The notes: generated from the sequence alone by a model not told the origin. DNA of 64,000 nucleotides from Gimibacter soli (GCF_028463845.1 NZ_CP116805.1:868001-932000); one strand, 5' to 3'. Counted from the first letter of the stretch, positions 9,044 through 18,100 are shown. Program-made: numbers and translations.

Positions 9044-9064
9044 GCCTCCCTCATACAGGGAGGC
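9044..9064 (-). promoter_or_regulatory. Hairpin sequestering the GST ribosome-binding site
   Basis: On the minus strand GCCTCCC, a 7-base loop TGTATGA, then GGGAGGC form a perfect 7-bp GC-rich stem ending five bases before the GST start codon. The 3' arm contains the Shine-Dalgarno sequence. If folded in the mRNA it would block ribosome loading, so translation may depend on temperature, a factor, or readthrough from the upstream gene. It could instead be a weak terminator, but it lacks a U tract. Confidence 0.55.
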
Positions 9065-9106
9065 AACCCTAACGCATTTGATTAAAAAGGGAAGGAGGCG
9101 ATTGGA

Positions 9107-9982
9107 TTACCGCGTCGGGGTCGGCTCGCCTTCGCCGCGATAGTCATAGAAGCCACGGCCCGATTTGCGGCCAAGCCAACCGGCTTCCACATATTTCACC
9201 AGAAGCGGGCAGGGGCGGTATTTGCTGTCGGCGAGGCCTTCATACAGCACCTGCATGATCGACAGGCAGGTATCGAGACCGATGAAGTCAGCGAGCTGCA
9301 GGGGGCCCATCGGGTGATTGGCGCCAAGCTTCATGGCGGTGTCGATGGCTTCCACATTCCCCACGCCTTCATAAAGCGTGTAGATCGCCTCGTTGATCAT
9401 CGGCAGCAGAATGCGGTTCACGATGAAGGCGGGGAAGTCTTCGGAAACGGCAGTGGTTTTATCCAGCCTGTCGCAGAAGGTTTTGAAACGCTCGAAGGTT
9501 TCATCGGTGGTTGCGATGCCGCGAATAAGCTCCACCAGTTTCATCACCGGTACGGGGTTCATGAAGTGAACGCCCATGAAATGCTCGGGCCGGTCGGTGG
9601 TGGCGGCGAGGCGGGTGATGGAAATGGACGAGGTGTTCGAGGCGATCAGTGCATCCTTCTTCAGGGTCTTGCACAGCTCCTTGAAGATGGAAACCTTGAC
9701 CTGCTCGTTCTCGGTGGCGGCTTCGATCACAAGATCGCAGTCCGACAGGGCCGGGATATTGTCGGCAAGCGCAATGCGGCCGAGTGCGGCTTTCATGTCT
9801 TCGGGGCTCAGTTTGCCCTTGGCGACCTGCCGGCCGAGATTCTGGTCGATGGTCTCGAGGCCCGCTTTGGCGCGGTCCATCGTGACGTCGGAAAGGACGA
9901 CCTCGAGCCCCGCGACTGCTGCTACGTGTGCGATGCCGCTGCCCATCTGGCCGGCGCCGATAATCCCAACCTTGTCAACCAT
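9107..9982 (-). CDS. hbd: 3-hydroxybutyryl-CoA dehydrogenase
   Basis: 291 residues, single-function length. It oxidises or reduces 3-hydroxyacyl-CoA with NAD(P). The N-terminal Rossmann motif is VGIIGAGQMGSGIA (5-18); catalytic-domain motifs include SNTSSISIT and MGVHFMNPVPVMKLVE with H139 and N142. The C-terminal dimerisation domain has NHPMGPLQLADFIGLD. It lies just downstream of etfBA on the same strand but a terminator-like hairpin separates them. Likely roles are fatty-acid or polyhydroxybutyrate/butyrate metabolism. Confidence 0.93.
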   Translation of the reverse strand: MVDKVGIIGAGQMGSGIAHVAAVAGLEVVLSDVTMDRAKAGLETIDQNLGRQVAKGKLSPEDMKAALGRIALADNIPALSDCDLVIEAATENEQVKVSIFKELCKTLKKDALIASNTSSISITRLAATTDRPEHFMGVHFMNPVPVMKLVELIRGIATTDETFERFKTFCDRLDKTTAVSEDFPAFIVNRILLPMINEAIYTLYEGVGNVEAIDTAMKLGANHPMGPLQLADFIGLDTCLSIMQVLYEGLADSKYRPCPLLVKYVEAGWLGRKSGRGFYDYRGEGEPTPTR

Positions 9983-10021
9983 GCTAAATCTCTGTTCCGG
10001 ACCCTGGTATGTTTTATATCA

Positions 10022-10055
10022 TATGAAACGGGGCCGCCCCATGAGGGCAGCCCCG
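10022..10055 (-). terminator. Probable terminator after etfA
   Basis: On the minus strand CGGGGCTGCCC, a short loop, then GGGCGGCCCCG form an 11-bp stem with one G-T pair, followed by TTTCATAT. It lies ten bases past the etfA stop. Confidence 0.6.
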
Positions 10056-10064
10056 CTATCTTTT

Positions 10065-10991
10065 TCAGAGAGCCTTTTCGAGCGCCGGAAGGGCTTCGAA
10101 GAGGTCGGCGACGAGGCCGAAGTCTGCAACCTGGAAAATCGGTGCTTCTTCGTCCTTGTTGATCGCCACGATGATCTTGCTGTCCTTCATGCCGGCAAGG
10201 TGCTGGATCGCACCCGAAATGCCGACCGCGACATAAAGCTCCGGCGCCACGATCTTGCCGGTCTGGCCGACCTGGTAATCGTTCGGCACGAAGCCGGCGT
10301 CCACTGCAGCACGGCTGGCGCCGACAGCAGCGCCGAGCTTGTCGGCAACAGCGTCGATGAGCACGAAATTGTCGCCCGAGCCCATGCCACGGCCACCCGA
10401 TACGATGATCTTGGCGGAGGTAAGCTCCGGACGGTCGGACTTCGAAAGCTCGGCGCCCACGAACGAGGACTTGCCGGTTTTCTCAGCCGCGCCAACTTTC
10501 TCAACCGAAGCCGAACCGCCGGTGGCGGCAGCTTTGGCGAAGGCGGTGCCGCGAACGGTGATCACCTTCTTGGCGTCCGACGATTTCACGGTCGCGATGG
10601 CGTTGCCGGCATAGATCGGGCGCTTGAAGGTATCGGTGTCGATCACTTCGAGAATGTCCGAAATCTGCGCCACATCAAGGGCAGCAGCCACACGCGGCGC
10701 AAAGTTTTTGCCGGTGGTGGTGGCCGGCGCGATGATCGCGTCGTAGGAACCGGCAAGCGAGATGGCGAGGTTCGCGAGTTCCTCGGCGAGCGGATGGGCA
10801 TAGGCCGCATCGTCCGCGAGGAGAACTTTCGAAACGCCTTCGATCTTGGCGGCGGCGTCGGCGACAGCCGCGCAGCCTGAGCCGGCGACAAGCGCATGGA
10901 CTTCACCGAAGGCCTTGGCGGCGGTGACGGTGGCGAGGGTCGCGTCCTTCAGGGCCGCATTGTCATGTTCGACGATGATGAGGGCGGTCAT
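10065..10991 (-). CDS. etfA: Electron transfer flavoprotein subunit alpha
   Basis: 308 residues. It carries the FAD of the ETF heterodimer, which passes electrons from acyl-CoA and other dehydrogenases to ETF-ubiquinone oxidoreductase. The C-terminal FAD domain has [32 protein letters not shown] and the ending [19 protein letters not shown], all classic EtfA motifs. Its start overlaps the etfB stop (ATGA at 10988-10991), so the subunits are made from one message. Neighbouring hbd suits a role in beta-oxidation. Confidence 0.96.
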   Translation of the reverse strand: MTALIIVEHDNAALKDATLATVTAAKAFGEVHALVAGSGCAAVADAAAKIEGVSKVLLADDAAYAHPLAEELANLAISLAGSYDAIIAPATTTGKNFAPRVAAALDVAQISDILEVIDTDTFKRPIYAGNAIATVKSSDAKKVITVRGTAFAKAAATGGSASVEKVGAAEKTGKSSFVGAELSKSDRPELTSAKIIVSGGRGMGSGDNFVLIDAVADKLGAAVGASRAAVDAGFVPNDYQVGQTGKIVAPELYVAVGISGAIQHLAGMKDSKIIVAINKDEEAPIFQVADFGLVADLFEALPALEKAL

Positions 10992-11737
10992 GCGATCACT
11001 CCCTTTTCCTTGAGCTTGGCGACGAGTTCTTCAACGCTCGCGACCTTGATGCCAGCCGAGCGCTTGGCGGGTTCTTCCACCTTGAGGGTGGTGAGGCGCG
11101 GGGTCATGTCCACGCCGTAGTCCGCCGGGGTCTTCTCGTCGATGGGCTTCTTCTTCGCCTTCATGATATTCGGCAGCGACGCATAGCGCGGCTCGTTGAG
11201 GCGGAGGTCGGTGGTCACGATGGCCGGAAGGGTGAGCTTCACGGTCTCGAGGCCGCCATCCACTTCGCGGGTGACATCGACATCGCTGCCATTCACCACG
11301 ACTTTCGAGGCGAAAGTACCCTGCGGCCAGCCAAGCAGCTGGGCGAGCATCTGGCCCGTCTGGTTGCAATCGTCGTCGATGGCCTGCTTGCCGAGGATCA
11401 CAAGACCCGGGCCTTCGGCTTCAACGATGGATTTCAGGATTTTCGCAACGGCCAGCGGCTCGGTCTCGCCGTCATGTTCGACGAGGATGCCGCGGTCCCC
11501 GCCCATGGCGAGCGCGGTGCGAATCGTTTCCGTGGCGCCCTTGGGGCCAACCGAAACGACGATGATTTCTTCAGCCTTGCCGGCTTCCTTGAGGCGGATG
11601 GCCTCTTCAACGGCAATCTCGTCGAAGGGGTTCATCGACATCTTGACGTTGGCGAGCTCGACGCCCGACTGATCGGATTTCACACGGACCTTGACGTTGT
11701 AATCAACGACCCGCTTAACGGGGACCAGGATCTTCAT
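10988..11737 (-). CDS. etfB: Electron transfer flavoprotein subunit beta
   Basis: 249 residues. EtfB binds AMP and docks dehydrogenases through its recognition loop. Visible motifs are [20 protein letters not shown] at the start, [18 protein letters not shown], and [20 protein letters not shown], which is the family signature. It is the first gene of etfBA. The 169-base gap upstream to the adenosyltransferase gene contains no open frame I would call and presumably holds the promoter. Confidence 0.96.
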   Translation of the reverse strand: MKILVPVKRVVDYNVKVRVKSDQSGVELANVKMSMNPFDEIAVEEAIRLKEAGKAEEIIVVSVGPKGATETIRTALAMGGDRGILVEHDGETEPLAVAKILKSIVEAEGPGLVILGKQAIDDDCNQTGQMLAQLLGWPQGTFASKVVVNGSDVDVTREVDGGLETVKLTLPAIVTTDLRLNEPRYASLPNIMKAKKKPIDEKTPADYGVDMTPRLTTLKVEEPAKRSAGIKVASVEELVAKLKEKGVIA

Positions 11738-11906
11738 GGAGTTGCCTCTCCCTAATTATTGTGCGGGGCAGCATTTCTGCCCGTACCTCTTTCAAAGCTT
11801 CCCCCCGGAAGCCGCACGAAAGAGCCTCAAAAGAAATGGGACCAACAGCGTTATCCCAAGGCCCATGCTCTGTCAATGCAGTGCAGCAAACATTAGTTAG
11901 GGGCCC

Positions 11907-12488
11907 TTACCGATGGGCGCCGGGCACCCACAGGATATCATTGTGGCCGTTGCCATTCAGCACCCGGCCGAGAACGAAAAGATGGTCCGACAGGCGATTG
12001 AGATAGCGGATCGCCGCCGGGTTGATCGGCATCTCTTCGGCGGCTGCCACCGTCAGCCGTTCGGCGCGGCGCACCACGGTGCGGGCGAGGTGTGCGAAGG
12101 AAGCAGCAGGCGTGCCGCCGGGCAGGATGAAGCTCGTCAGCGGCTTCAGGCCTTCGTTCATCGCGTCGATCTCGCGTTCCAGCCGTTCAACCTGCGCTTC
12201 AATGATCCGGAGGACCATTTCGGAGGGCGTGAAATCATCGCCCGGTGTGGCGAGATCGGCGCCGAGGTCAAAGAGGTCATTCTGGATGCGCATCAGCATG
12301 GCATCCGCGGCCTCGGCAGATTCGCCGGTTTCCAGCGCCTGCCGGATCAGGCCGATGGTGGCGTTTGCCTCATCGACCGTGCCGTAAGCCTCGATCCGGA
12401 TGTCATGCTTTTTGAGGCGCGATCCATCGACGAGCGAGGTTTCGCCCTTGTCACCGCCGCGGGTATAGATCTTGGTCAGCTTCACCAT
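11907..12488 (-). CDS. pduO: PduO-type cob(I)alamin adenosyltransferase
   Basis: 193 residues. It transfers the adenosyl group of ATP to cob(I)alamin to make adenosylcobalamin. The ATP-binding N-terminal motif YTRGGDKGETSLVDGSR and the block RIEAYGTVDEANATIGLIR are diagnostic, as is the C-terminal NRLSDHLFVLGRVLN. It starts seven bases after the stop of the HIG1-like gene, so the two are cotranscribed. No other cobalamin genes are in the window; the enzyme would serve B12-dependent mutases elsewhere. Confidence 0.93.
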   Translation of the reverse strand: MVKLTKIYTRGGDKGETSLVDGSRLKKHDIRIEAYGTVDEANATIGLIRQALETGESAEAADAMLMRIQNDLFDLGADLATPGDDFTPSEMVLRIIEAQVERLEREIDAMNEGLKPLTSFILPGGTPAASFAHLARTVVRRAERLTVAAAEEMPINPAAIRYLNRLSDHLFVLGRVLNGNGHNDILWVPGAHR

Positions 12489-12494
12489 GCCGGA

Positions 12495-12692
12495 TCAGCC
12501 TGCCGACGCCATCAGCGCGACGATGAAAAGGAGAAGAATGGTGATGCCCTGTGAGGCGACCCGCGCCTGCATCAGCTTGTTGCCGTATTTTTTGTTGAAG
12601 TCGCCGCCCTTGGCCATCGCCGTGACCCCGAAGATCAGGATGCCGAGCGTGATGAGCGCGAAAATGAGGGCGAGGATGATGAGGAATTTCAT
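12495..12692 (-). CDS. HIG1-like twin transmembrane protein
   Basis: 65 residues with two hydrophobic helices (about 3-25 and 45-63) separated by a polar loop with GGDFNKKYGNKLMQARVASQ, which resembles the HIG1 domain consensus. Bacterial members are small inner-membrane proteins; mitochondrial HIG1 proteins associate with respiratory complexes, but a bacterial role is not established. It is the first gene of the pair with the cobalamin adenosyltransferase, a linkage I recall in other Alphaproteobacteria. Confidence 0.8.
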   Translation of the reverse strand: MKFLIILALIFALITLGILIFGVTAMAKGGDFNKKYGNKLMQARVASQGITILLLFIVALMASAG

Positions 12693-12760
12693 GGTTCGAT
12701 ACTTTCCAGACTGGCTTTTCGGCCACTATAGGCGGCACCTCAGGGCTGGCAAGGCGAAAG

Positions 12761-13618
12761 CTAGGTGCCGGGCCAAAGTGTCGCAGGGTCCACGCCCGCC
12801 TCGCGGAGCGATTTCAGCGTAACCGAGAGGTTGCGTTTGGCGAAGCGCTGGCCGTGTTCATCCAGCAGCAGCGGGTGGTGATGATAGCGCGGTGTGGGCA
12901 AGCCCAGAAGCCGCTGCAACAGCACATGGATATGGGTCGCCTCGAAAAGATCGACCCCGCGTACCACGTCGGTGACACCCTGCAGGGCATCGTCATGCGT
13001 GACGGCGAGATGATAGCTCGTGGGCGTATCCTTGCGAGCGAGGACGACGTCGCCGTGCATTTCGGGCTTCGCATCCTGCCAGCCTGCGTGTGCGTCATGC
13101 CAGCGAAGCGGATCGCTGCCAGCCATGGCACTGGCGGCGGCAACATCCAGCCGCCAGGCGTGGGCATCGCCTGCCGCAAGGCGGGCTTGCCGTTCATCAG
13201 CGCTCGACCCCCTGCAGGTGCCGGGGTACAGGGCGCCGTCCGGCCCGTGCGGAGCCGACGGGGCCCGGGCGATTTCCTCGGCGATTTCCTTCCTTGTGCA
13301 GAAGCAGGGATAAACCGCCCCCATCGCCTTCAGCTTTTCAAGGGCGGCGGCATAGTCATCCATATGCTCGCTTTGCCGGCGGACAGGGGCGGGGTAGCGG
13401 ATGCCGAGCCACGCCATATCCGCGTGGATCGCCGCCACGAATTCATCGCGGCAGCGGGTGGTGTCGATATCCTCGATCCGCATCAGAAAAGTGCCGCCGC
13501 CGGCCTCCGCAAGCTTCCATGCGGCGAGCGCTGAATAGGCGTGGCCCTTGTGCAGATGCCCCGTGGGGCTCGGCGCGAAACGGGTGATCAGGGATGTGTC
13601 GTGTTGGGCCAAATTCAT
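12761..13618 (-). CDS. gluQ: Glutamyl-Q tRNA(Asp) synthetase
   Basis: 285 residues, matching the short GluRS paralogue that lacks an anticodon-binding domain. It glutamylates queuosine at position 34 of tRNA(Asp). The class I signature is RFAPSPTGHLHKGH, where HLHKGH is the HIGH-type box; the KMSKS-type box is RFAKRNLS. Zinc-ligand candidates are CFC at about 105-107 and the cysteine of YPGTCRG. The first gene upstream, the HNH protein, is divergent. Confidence 0.93.
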   Translation of the reverse strand: MNLAQHDTSLITRFAPSPTGHLHKGHAYSALAAWKLAEAGGGTFLMRIEDIDTTRCRDEFVAAIHADMAWLGIRYPAPVRRQSEHMDDYAAALEKLKAMGAVYPCFCTRKEIAEEIARAPSAPHGPDGALYPGTCRGSSADERQARLAAGDAHAWRLDVAAASAMAGSDPLRWHDAHAGWQDAKPEMHGDVVLARKDTPTSYHLAVTHDDALQGVTDVVRGVDLFEATHIHVLLQRLLGLPTPRYHHHPLLLDEHGQRFAKRNLSVTLKSLREAGVDPATLWPGT

Positions 13619-13793
13619 GCTAATATCATCAGGTCAATCGAACATTCAGCTACTGAATATAGTTGTTTGTAATGACCGTGTAACACTGTATCTTGATTCT
13701 CAAGATGTCGGAAACGGCCTCGCCAGAACCGGAGCGAGGCGCCAAAGCCGGCGATCGGCGCCGGCTCTGTTCCGACTGATGGGGGAACAGGGA

Positions 13794-14366
13794 ATGGGTG
13801 TCAACTTTCTGCCCCGCACGATGTCACCGGACAGTTGCCCGGCGCTGGTGCTGAATGCCGACTACAGGCCGCTCAGTTACTATCCGCTCAGTATCTGGCA
13901 CTGGCAAACGGCTCTCAAGGCCGTTTTTTTGGATCGTGTGACCATCCTTTCCGAATATGACTTCGCCGTTCACTCCCCCTCCACCAGCCTCAATCTCCCG
14001 AGCGTCATCGCGCTGAAAAAATATGTCCGTCCGCCGAAATTTCCGGCCTTCACGCGGTTCAATGTGTTCCTGCGGGACCGGTTTTCCTGCCAGTATTGCG
14101 GGGCAATCGAGGACCTGACCTTCGACCATGTGTTGCCGCGGCGGCTGGGCGGGCGCACCAGCTGGACGAATATCACCACGGCCTGCGCCCCCTGCAATCT
14201 CGCCAAGGGCGGGCGTACCCCGCAGGAAGCCCATATGATCCCGCACGAATGGCCGGTCCGCCCGACCAACAGCCAGCTGCATGAAAATGGCCGTCACTTC
14301 CCGCCCAACTATCTGCACGAAAGCTGGCGCGACTATCTTTACTGGGATGTCGAGCTCGAAACCTGA
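13794..14366 (+). CDS. HNH endonuclease family protein
   Basis: 190 residues. It has the HNH core: CQYC (C99, C102), FDHVLPRRLGG with D111 and H112, N in SWTNI, and CAPC (C131, C134). The zinc-bound CxxC pairs and the DH are intact, so nuclease activity is plausible. The N-terminal half (PALVLNADYRPLSYYPLS) is typical of a conserved alphaproteobacterial HNH family whose role is not known; it is not flanked by phage or restriction genes. The start is uncertain: ATG 13794 follows GGGGGAACAGGG, but an in-frame ATG at 13779 also exists. Confidence 0.85.
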   Translation: MGVNFLPRTMSPDSCPALVLNADYRPLSYYPLSIWHWQTALKAVFLDRVTILSEYDFAVHSPSTSLNLPSVIALKKYVRPPKFPAFTRFNVFLRDRFSCQYCGAIEDLTFDHVLPRRLGGRTSWTNITTACAPCNLAKGGRTPQEAHMIPHEWPVRPTNSQLHENGRHFPPNYLHESWRDYLYWDVELET

Positions 14367-14465
14367 GCCTTTCCCCCCTTTCTCCCACACCCGCGAAGGA
14401 TTGCCCTGCCGTGCCCCGTATCGAGGCATGGGTAAGGGTGCATCATGGGATGAAAGGAAACGACC

Positions 14466-14945
14466 ATGACGATCGGCAGTATCGGGAATTCCCCGACCGG
14501 GGCACCGCCCCAACCCCCGCGCAACCAACCACTGACGGATGACCAGAAACAGCAGGTTTCAGACCTGCTGGCGGCGTATGATTCCGAGAATCTTTCGGAA
14601 GAAGATGCCAAGACCATCCTGGAAACGCTGAAGGAAGCGGGCATCCGGCCAGGCAAGGATCTGGAATCCGCCTTTTCGGATGCGGGTTTTGACCTGCGCA
14701 GTGTGGCCGATACGGCGGGGCTGAAGCCGCCGCAAGGCGGCCCGCAGGGTGGAAAACCGCCGGCGCCACCTGCTGAGGGCGAAGAAACGTCGCTTAACAC
14801 CGAAGGCCTGCAGACACTGCAGGATATCCTCGACAGCTATGATCTTGAAAATCTGAGCGACGAGGATGAAGCCACGATCATCAAGGCGCTTGCCGATGCG
14901 GGCCTGACCGGTGTGGCGGGCGATCTATTCTCGACCAAAGCCTGA
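14466..14945 (+). CDS. Acidic two-repeat protein of unknown function
   Basis: 159 residues, no signal peptide or membrane segment. It contains an internal duplication: a block of about 40 residues around LLAAYDSENLSEEDAKTILE (residues about 34-53) recurs near residues 115-140 as ILDSYDLENLSDEDEATIIK. Each is predicted helical, followed by an AGI/AGL-type glycine end. The halves are joined by a Pro/Gly linker. It resembles small cytoplasmic proteins of unknown role in other proteobacteria; the DxENLSxEDA loop recalls calcium-binding loops, but I do not see a complete EF-hand. A GAAAGGAAA ribosome site precedes the start. Confidence 0.75.
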   Translation: MTIGSIGNSPTGAPPQPPRNQPLTDDQKQQVSDLLAAYDSENLSEEDAKTILETLKEAGIRPGKDLESAFSDAGFDLRSVADTAGLKPPQGGPQGGKPPAPPAEGEETSLNTEGLQTLQDILDSYDLENLSDEDEATIIKALADAGLTGVAGDLFSTKA

Positions 14946-14975
14946 TCAGGCCTTCGCCGTGCTGCCTGTGGAATG

Positions 14976-15569
14976 TCAGACCCGTTTGGCGAGCCAGATG
15001 GCAGCGCGGCACCCGACCTTGATGGCGCCGGAGAGGGCAGCGTAGCCCGGGGTTTCCGCGGCGCCATGTTCGATGGCGGTTTCGCGGTGTTCGGCTTCCT
15101 CCGCCTGGAACTGGGCGATGGTCTTTTCGAAATCCGGGTCGGCGTTTGTGGCGGTCAGCCGGTCACGCTGGGCCTGATAATGGCCGTCGATCACTTCTTC
15201 CACAGCCGCCGTGCAAGCCATGGCGGCCTTTTCGCCCATCAGCGCGGTGGCTGCCCCAAGCGCGAAACCGGCTACATCCCAGAAGGGGGCAAGGGCAGTC
15301 GGGCGAACGCCGCGGTCCTTGATCAGCTTGTTGAAGCGGTCAAGATGCACCTCTTCCTGCGCCAGCATATGGCGGATCATCGCCGATTTTGGGTGACGGT
15401 CGCCGAGCACCGCAAGCTGGCCCTGATAGATGCGCACCGCGCCAAACTCACCGGCATGATCCACCCGCACCATACGGTCGATTTCTGCCGTCATCGACCT
15501 GTCGCCGGGTAGCGGGCGGGGCGGGTCGAAGGGTGTGTCATCCGTCATGGTGTCAGGTTTTTCGGTCAT
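14976..15569 (-). CDS. coq7: Demethoxyubiquinone hydroxylase family protein (Coq7)
   Basis: 197 residues. It hydroxylates demethoxyubiquinone in ubiquinone synthesis, using a di-iron centre. The iron-ligand pattern is seen in RVDHAGEFGAVRIYQGQL, AQEEVHLDRFN, AVEEVIDGHYQAQ and EEAEHRETAIEHG, which supply the repeated E and ExxH residues of the family. An alternative start is the second methionine at 15548. It starts four bases after the dsbB stop, so yqaA-dsbB-coq7 probably form one transcript. Confidence 0.93.
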   Translation of the reverse strand: MTEKPDTMTDDTPFDPPRPLPGDRSMTAEIDRMVRVDHAGEFGAVRIYQGQLAVLGDRHPKSAMIRHMLAQEEVHLDRFNKLIKDRGVRPTALAPFWDVAGFALGAATALMGEKAAMACTAAVEEVIDGHYQAQRDRLTATNADPDFEKTIAQFQAEEAEHRETAIEHGAAETPGYAALSGAIKVGCRAAIWLAKRV

Positions 15570-15572
15570 GCT

Positions 15573-16049
15573 TCAGTCCTTCCGGCGGGCCGCACGCAGG
15601 CTGAAGAAGGCAAGCGCAAGGCCGACCATGGCATTATAGCCCGCCATGGAAATGCCGAACAAGCGCCATGCTGCCGCATCGCAGCGTACCAGCGGTGCAT
15701 CCTGCAGGGCGGCAAGGGCATCTTCGACACTGCCGGTCAGATCCAGCGCGCCGCTGCAATGGGCCGGACCATCCCACCATTTGTTTTCCACCCCCACATG
15801 GAAGGCGCCGATGGCGCTGGTGGTGAGGAAAAGAAGCGCGAAAAGCCACATCAGGCGCTGGTCGCCCGCGCGGCCTAATAGGAGCGCCACAAGGCCGAAG
15901 GCAATGGCGGCCATATAGGGATAGCGTTGCCACCAGCACATCTCGCACGGCGGATAGCCCGCGAACTGGAAGCCGTAGGCGGAACCCAGCACGATGATGG
16001 CAGCAAGTGTGGCAGCGGCGACAGGGTAGCGATCAGCGAAGGCGAACAT
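15573..16049 (-). CDS. dsbB: Disulfide bond formation protein B
   Basis: 158 residues, four membrane segments. DsbB reoxidises DsbA and passes electrons to ubiquinone. The first cysteine pair CEMC is C35/C38 in the first periplasmic loop, and the second pair C98 and C123 lies in the second loop, as in DsbB and DsbI. The start at ATG 16049 is set by the beginning of the first membrane helix; longer frames upstream overlap yqaA. The location next to coq7, a quinone-synthesis gene, fits its electron acceptor. Confidence 0.9.
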   Translation of the reverse strand: MFAFADRYPVAAATLAAIIVLGSAYGFQFAGYPPCEMCWWQRYPYMAAIAFGLVALLLGRAGDQRLMWLFALLFLTTSAIGAFHVGVENKWWDGPAHCSGALDLTGSVEDALAALQDAPLVRCDAAAWRLFGISMAGYNAMVGLALAFFSLRAARRKD

Positions 16050-16057
16050 GGGCGGTC

Positions 16058-16636
16058 TCAGACAAATTTCAGGGCAACGAATCCGCCGATCAGCAGCGCC
16101 ACGAAAAGGGTGAAGACAAGCGACAGCCGTTTTTCGACAAAGGCACGGATGGGCGGCCCGAACTTCCACAGGAGCAACGCTTCGGCAAAGAAGCGCGGCG
16201 CCCGGGCCGGAATGCAGGACAGCATGAACAACAAGGGATCAAGCCCCGCCACACCGCTTGCAATCGTGATCACCTTGAAGGGGATAGGGGTCAGCCCGCC
16301 AATCAAAACAATGAGAACACCATATTCGGCATAATAGGCTTCGAACGCTGAGAACTTTTCAGCGTAGCCGTAAAGCTCGATAAGTGGCAGCGCGACGGCC
16401 TCGTAGAGAAAATGGCCGATCAGATAGCCGAGGCCGGCGCCGATCACGGACGCAATCGTGGCGATGAGCGCCAGCCGCCAGGCGCGGCTACGGTCGGCGA
16501 TGATCATCGGCATCAGGAGGATATCGGGCGGGATCGGGAAGAAGCTCGCTTCCGCGAAGCTCAGGCCAGCGAGCCATTTTTCCCCCGAGGGGCGGGCGAC
16601 ACGGTCCATCGACCAGTCGTAAAGGCGTTTCAGCAT
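16058..16636 (-). CDS. YqaA/DedA-like VTT-domain membrane protein
   Basis: 192 residues with several membrane segments. SFAEASFFPIPPDILLMPM and LIGGLTPIPFKVITIASG are the paired reentrant-loop motifs (F-P-I-P-P and T-P-I-P-F-K) of the SNARE-associated/VTT family, in which members act as lipid scramblases or transporters. Which lipid this one handles is unknown. ATG 16636 was chosen because MLKRLYDWSMD is the usual family N-terminus; an upstream start at 16711 adds residues with no similarity. It is divergent from the serine hydrolase gene. Confidence 0.85.
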   Translation of the reverse strand: MLKRLYDWSMDRVARPSGEKWLAGLSFAEASFFPIPPDILLMPMIIADRSRAWRLALIATIASVIGAGLGYLIGHFLYEAVALPLIELYGYAEKFSAFEAYYAEYGVLIVLIGGLTPIPFKVITIASGVAGLDPLLFMLSCIPARAPRFFAEALLLWKFGPPIRAFVEKRLSLVFTLFVALLIGGFVALKFV

Positions 16637-16772
16637 GAAGTGTCCCGTCTTTGATGTGGCGATGAATATGCCGTCTGGCGCGACCCTAAGGCGGCTTGTT
16701 CCCATGGTCAATCGACACTATCGTGCCTTAACCATATCGGGACTTGGTGATCATACAGGGGGAGGAAGATCG

Positions 16773-18026
16773 ATGCGTCTTGTCCGTTTCATTCTGTTGC
16801 TTTTGTGGGCGCCCGTGGCCGCGAGTGCGGCCACCCTTGAAGGCGTGCCGAACGCCGCACCTGCCAGTGAAGGCATGTCTGCCGAGGCGCTGGCGGCCAT
16901 CAAGCCGCATTTCGAGGCCTATGTGAAGGAAGGCAAGCTTGGCGGGCTCGCGACGCTTGTTTCCCGCAACGGCAAGATCGTCCATTTCGAAACCTACGGT
17001 GACCGCGATGTCGCGGCGGAGGATCCGGTTCGTGCGGATACGATCTATCGTATCTATTCCATGACCAAGCCGATCACCGGTGTGGCGTTGATGATGCTTC
17101 ATGAGGAAGGCAAGTTCCGGCTGGATGACCCGGTGGAGAAATATATCCCCGGCTTCAGGAATGCCCGCGTCTTTGTGAGCAAGGATGAAGCCGGCGAGGT
17201 GGTCACCGAACCCGCGAACCGGCCGGTGACAATGCTCGATATGATGCGGCATACGGCCGGACTTACTTATGGCGTGTTCGGCGACACGCCGGTTGACCAG
17301 ATGTACAAGGAATCCGGCATGTTCAACCCGGAGACCTTCCCCAATGACGGCGACAATTTTGCCCTGTGGGCAGAGCGGCTGGCGGCACAGCCGCTTCTTT
17401 ATCAGCCTGGTGAAAAGTGGGTCTATTCGCTGGCAGTGGACGTGCAGGGCTATCTCGTTGAAGTGCTTTCGGGCATGCCGTTCGAGGAATTCCTTCAGAA
17501 GCGCCTTTTCGGGCCGCTCGGCATGAAGGACACCGGCTTCCAGGTAACCGCCGACAAGGTGGACCGGTTTGCCGAAATCTATACCCGCGAAGAAGGCAAG
17601 GCTGGCGTGGTGCCTGCGCGCGGCGGTCTGTTGCGGGACTACACCGCAAAGCCTCCTTTCCCCTCGGGCGGCGGCGGCCTTGTCTCCACCATTTCGGACT
17701 ATTGGCGTTTTGCCCAGATGATGCTGAATGGCGGCGAGCTGGACGGCGTGCGCATTCTGAAACCTGAAACCGTGGCCCTGATGACCGAAAACCACCTGCC
17801 GCCTTCGATCCCCTCGATCAGCGATGTTGGCCAGCAAGTGGGCTTCGGGATCGATTTTGCTGTGAAGGGCGGCGAGTTCTACTGGAGCGGCATGGCCAAC
17901 ACCTTCTTCTGGGTGGATAGGGACCATGATGTGGTTGCCATCGTATTGACCAACTATGTGCCGTTCGGTGCCTATCCGATCCGGGCGGAGTTCCATGATT
18001 TGGTGACGGCGGCGATCAAGCCCTGA
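16773..18026 (+). CDS. Secreted serine hydrolase, class C beta-lactamase family
   Basis: 417 residues with a clear signal peptide cleaved near ASA-A (about 19-20). The active-site S-x-x-K is SMTK at 96-99, the Y-S-L element with Y218 takes the YxN place, and SGGGGLVST at about 298 occupies the KTG region. The family includes penicillin-binding proteins, esterases and peptidases; replacement of YxN and KTG by YSL and GGG argues against a true beta-lactamase and for an esterase or peptidase. A GGGGGAGGA ribosome site is seen, and a strong terminator follows. Confidence 0.88.
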   Translation: MRLVRFILLLLWAPVAASAATLEGVPNAAPASEGMSAEALAAIKPHFEAYVKEGKLGGLATLVSRNGKIVHFETYGDRDVAAEDPVRADTIYRIYSMTKPITGVALMMLHEEGKFRLDDPVEKYIPGFRNARVFVSKDEAGEVVTEPANRPVTMLDMMRHTAGLTYGVFGDTPVDQMYKESGMFNPETFPNDGDNFALWAERLAAQPLLYQPGEKWVYSLAVDVQGYLVEVLSGMPFEEFLQKRLFGPLGMKDTGFQVTADKVDRFAEIYTREEGKAGVVPARGGLLRDYTAKPPFPSGGGGLVSTISDYWRFAQMMLNGGELDGVRILKPETVALMTENHLPPSIPSISDVGQQVGFGIDFAVKGGEFYWSGMANTFFWVDRDHDVVAIVLTNYVPFGAYPIRAEFHDLVTAAIKP

Positions 18027-18047
18027 CGGGCTTCTGCTTGATGTTAT

Positions 18048-18090
18048 GAAAAGGCCGGACGGTTGGGTCGTTCGGCCTTTTCTTTTTTTT
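18048..18090 (+). terminator. Rho-independent terminator after serine hydrolase
   Basis: GAAAAGGCCG (18048-18057) pairs with CGGCCTTTTC (18073-18082) and is followed by a run of eight T. It lies 21 bases after the hydrolase stop codon. Confidence 0.9.
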
Positions 18091-18100
18091 GGCCGGATCG

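Noticed and set aside
13548-14366. The HNH protein as part of a restriction or CRISPR system
   Set aside because: No methylase, helicase, Cas gene or repeat array is near it; neighbours are housekeeping genes.
16773-18026. Annotation of the serine hydrolase as an antibiotic-resistance beta-lactamase
   Set aside because: The SxxK is present but the YxN and KTG positions are YSL and GGG; a general hydrolase call is safer.
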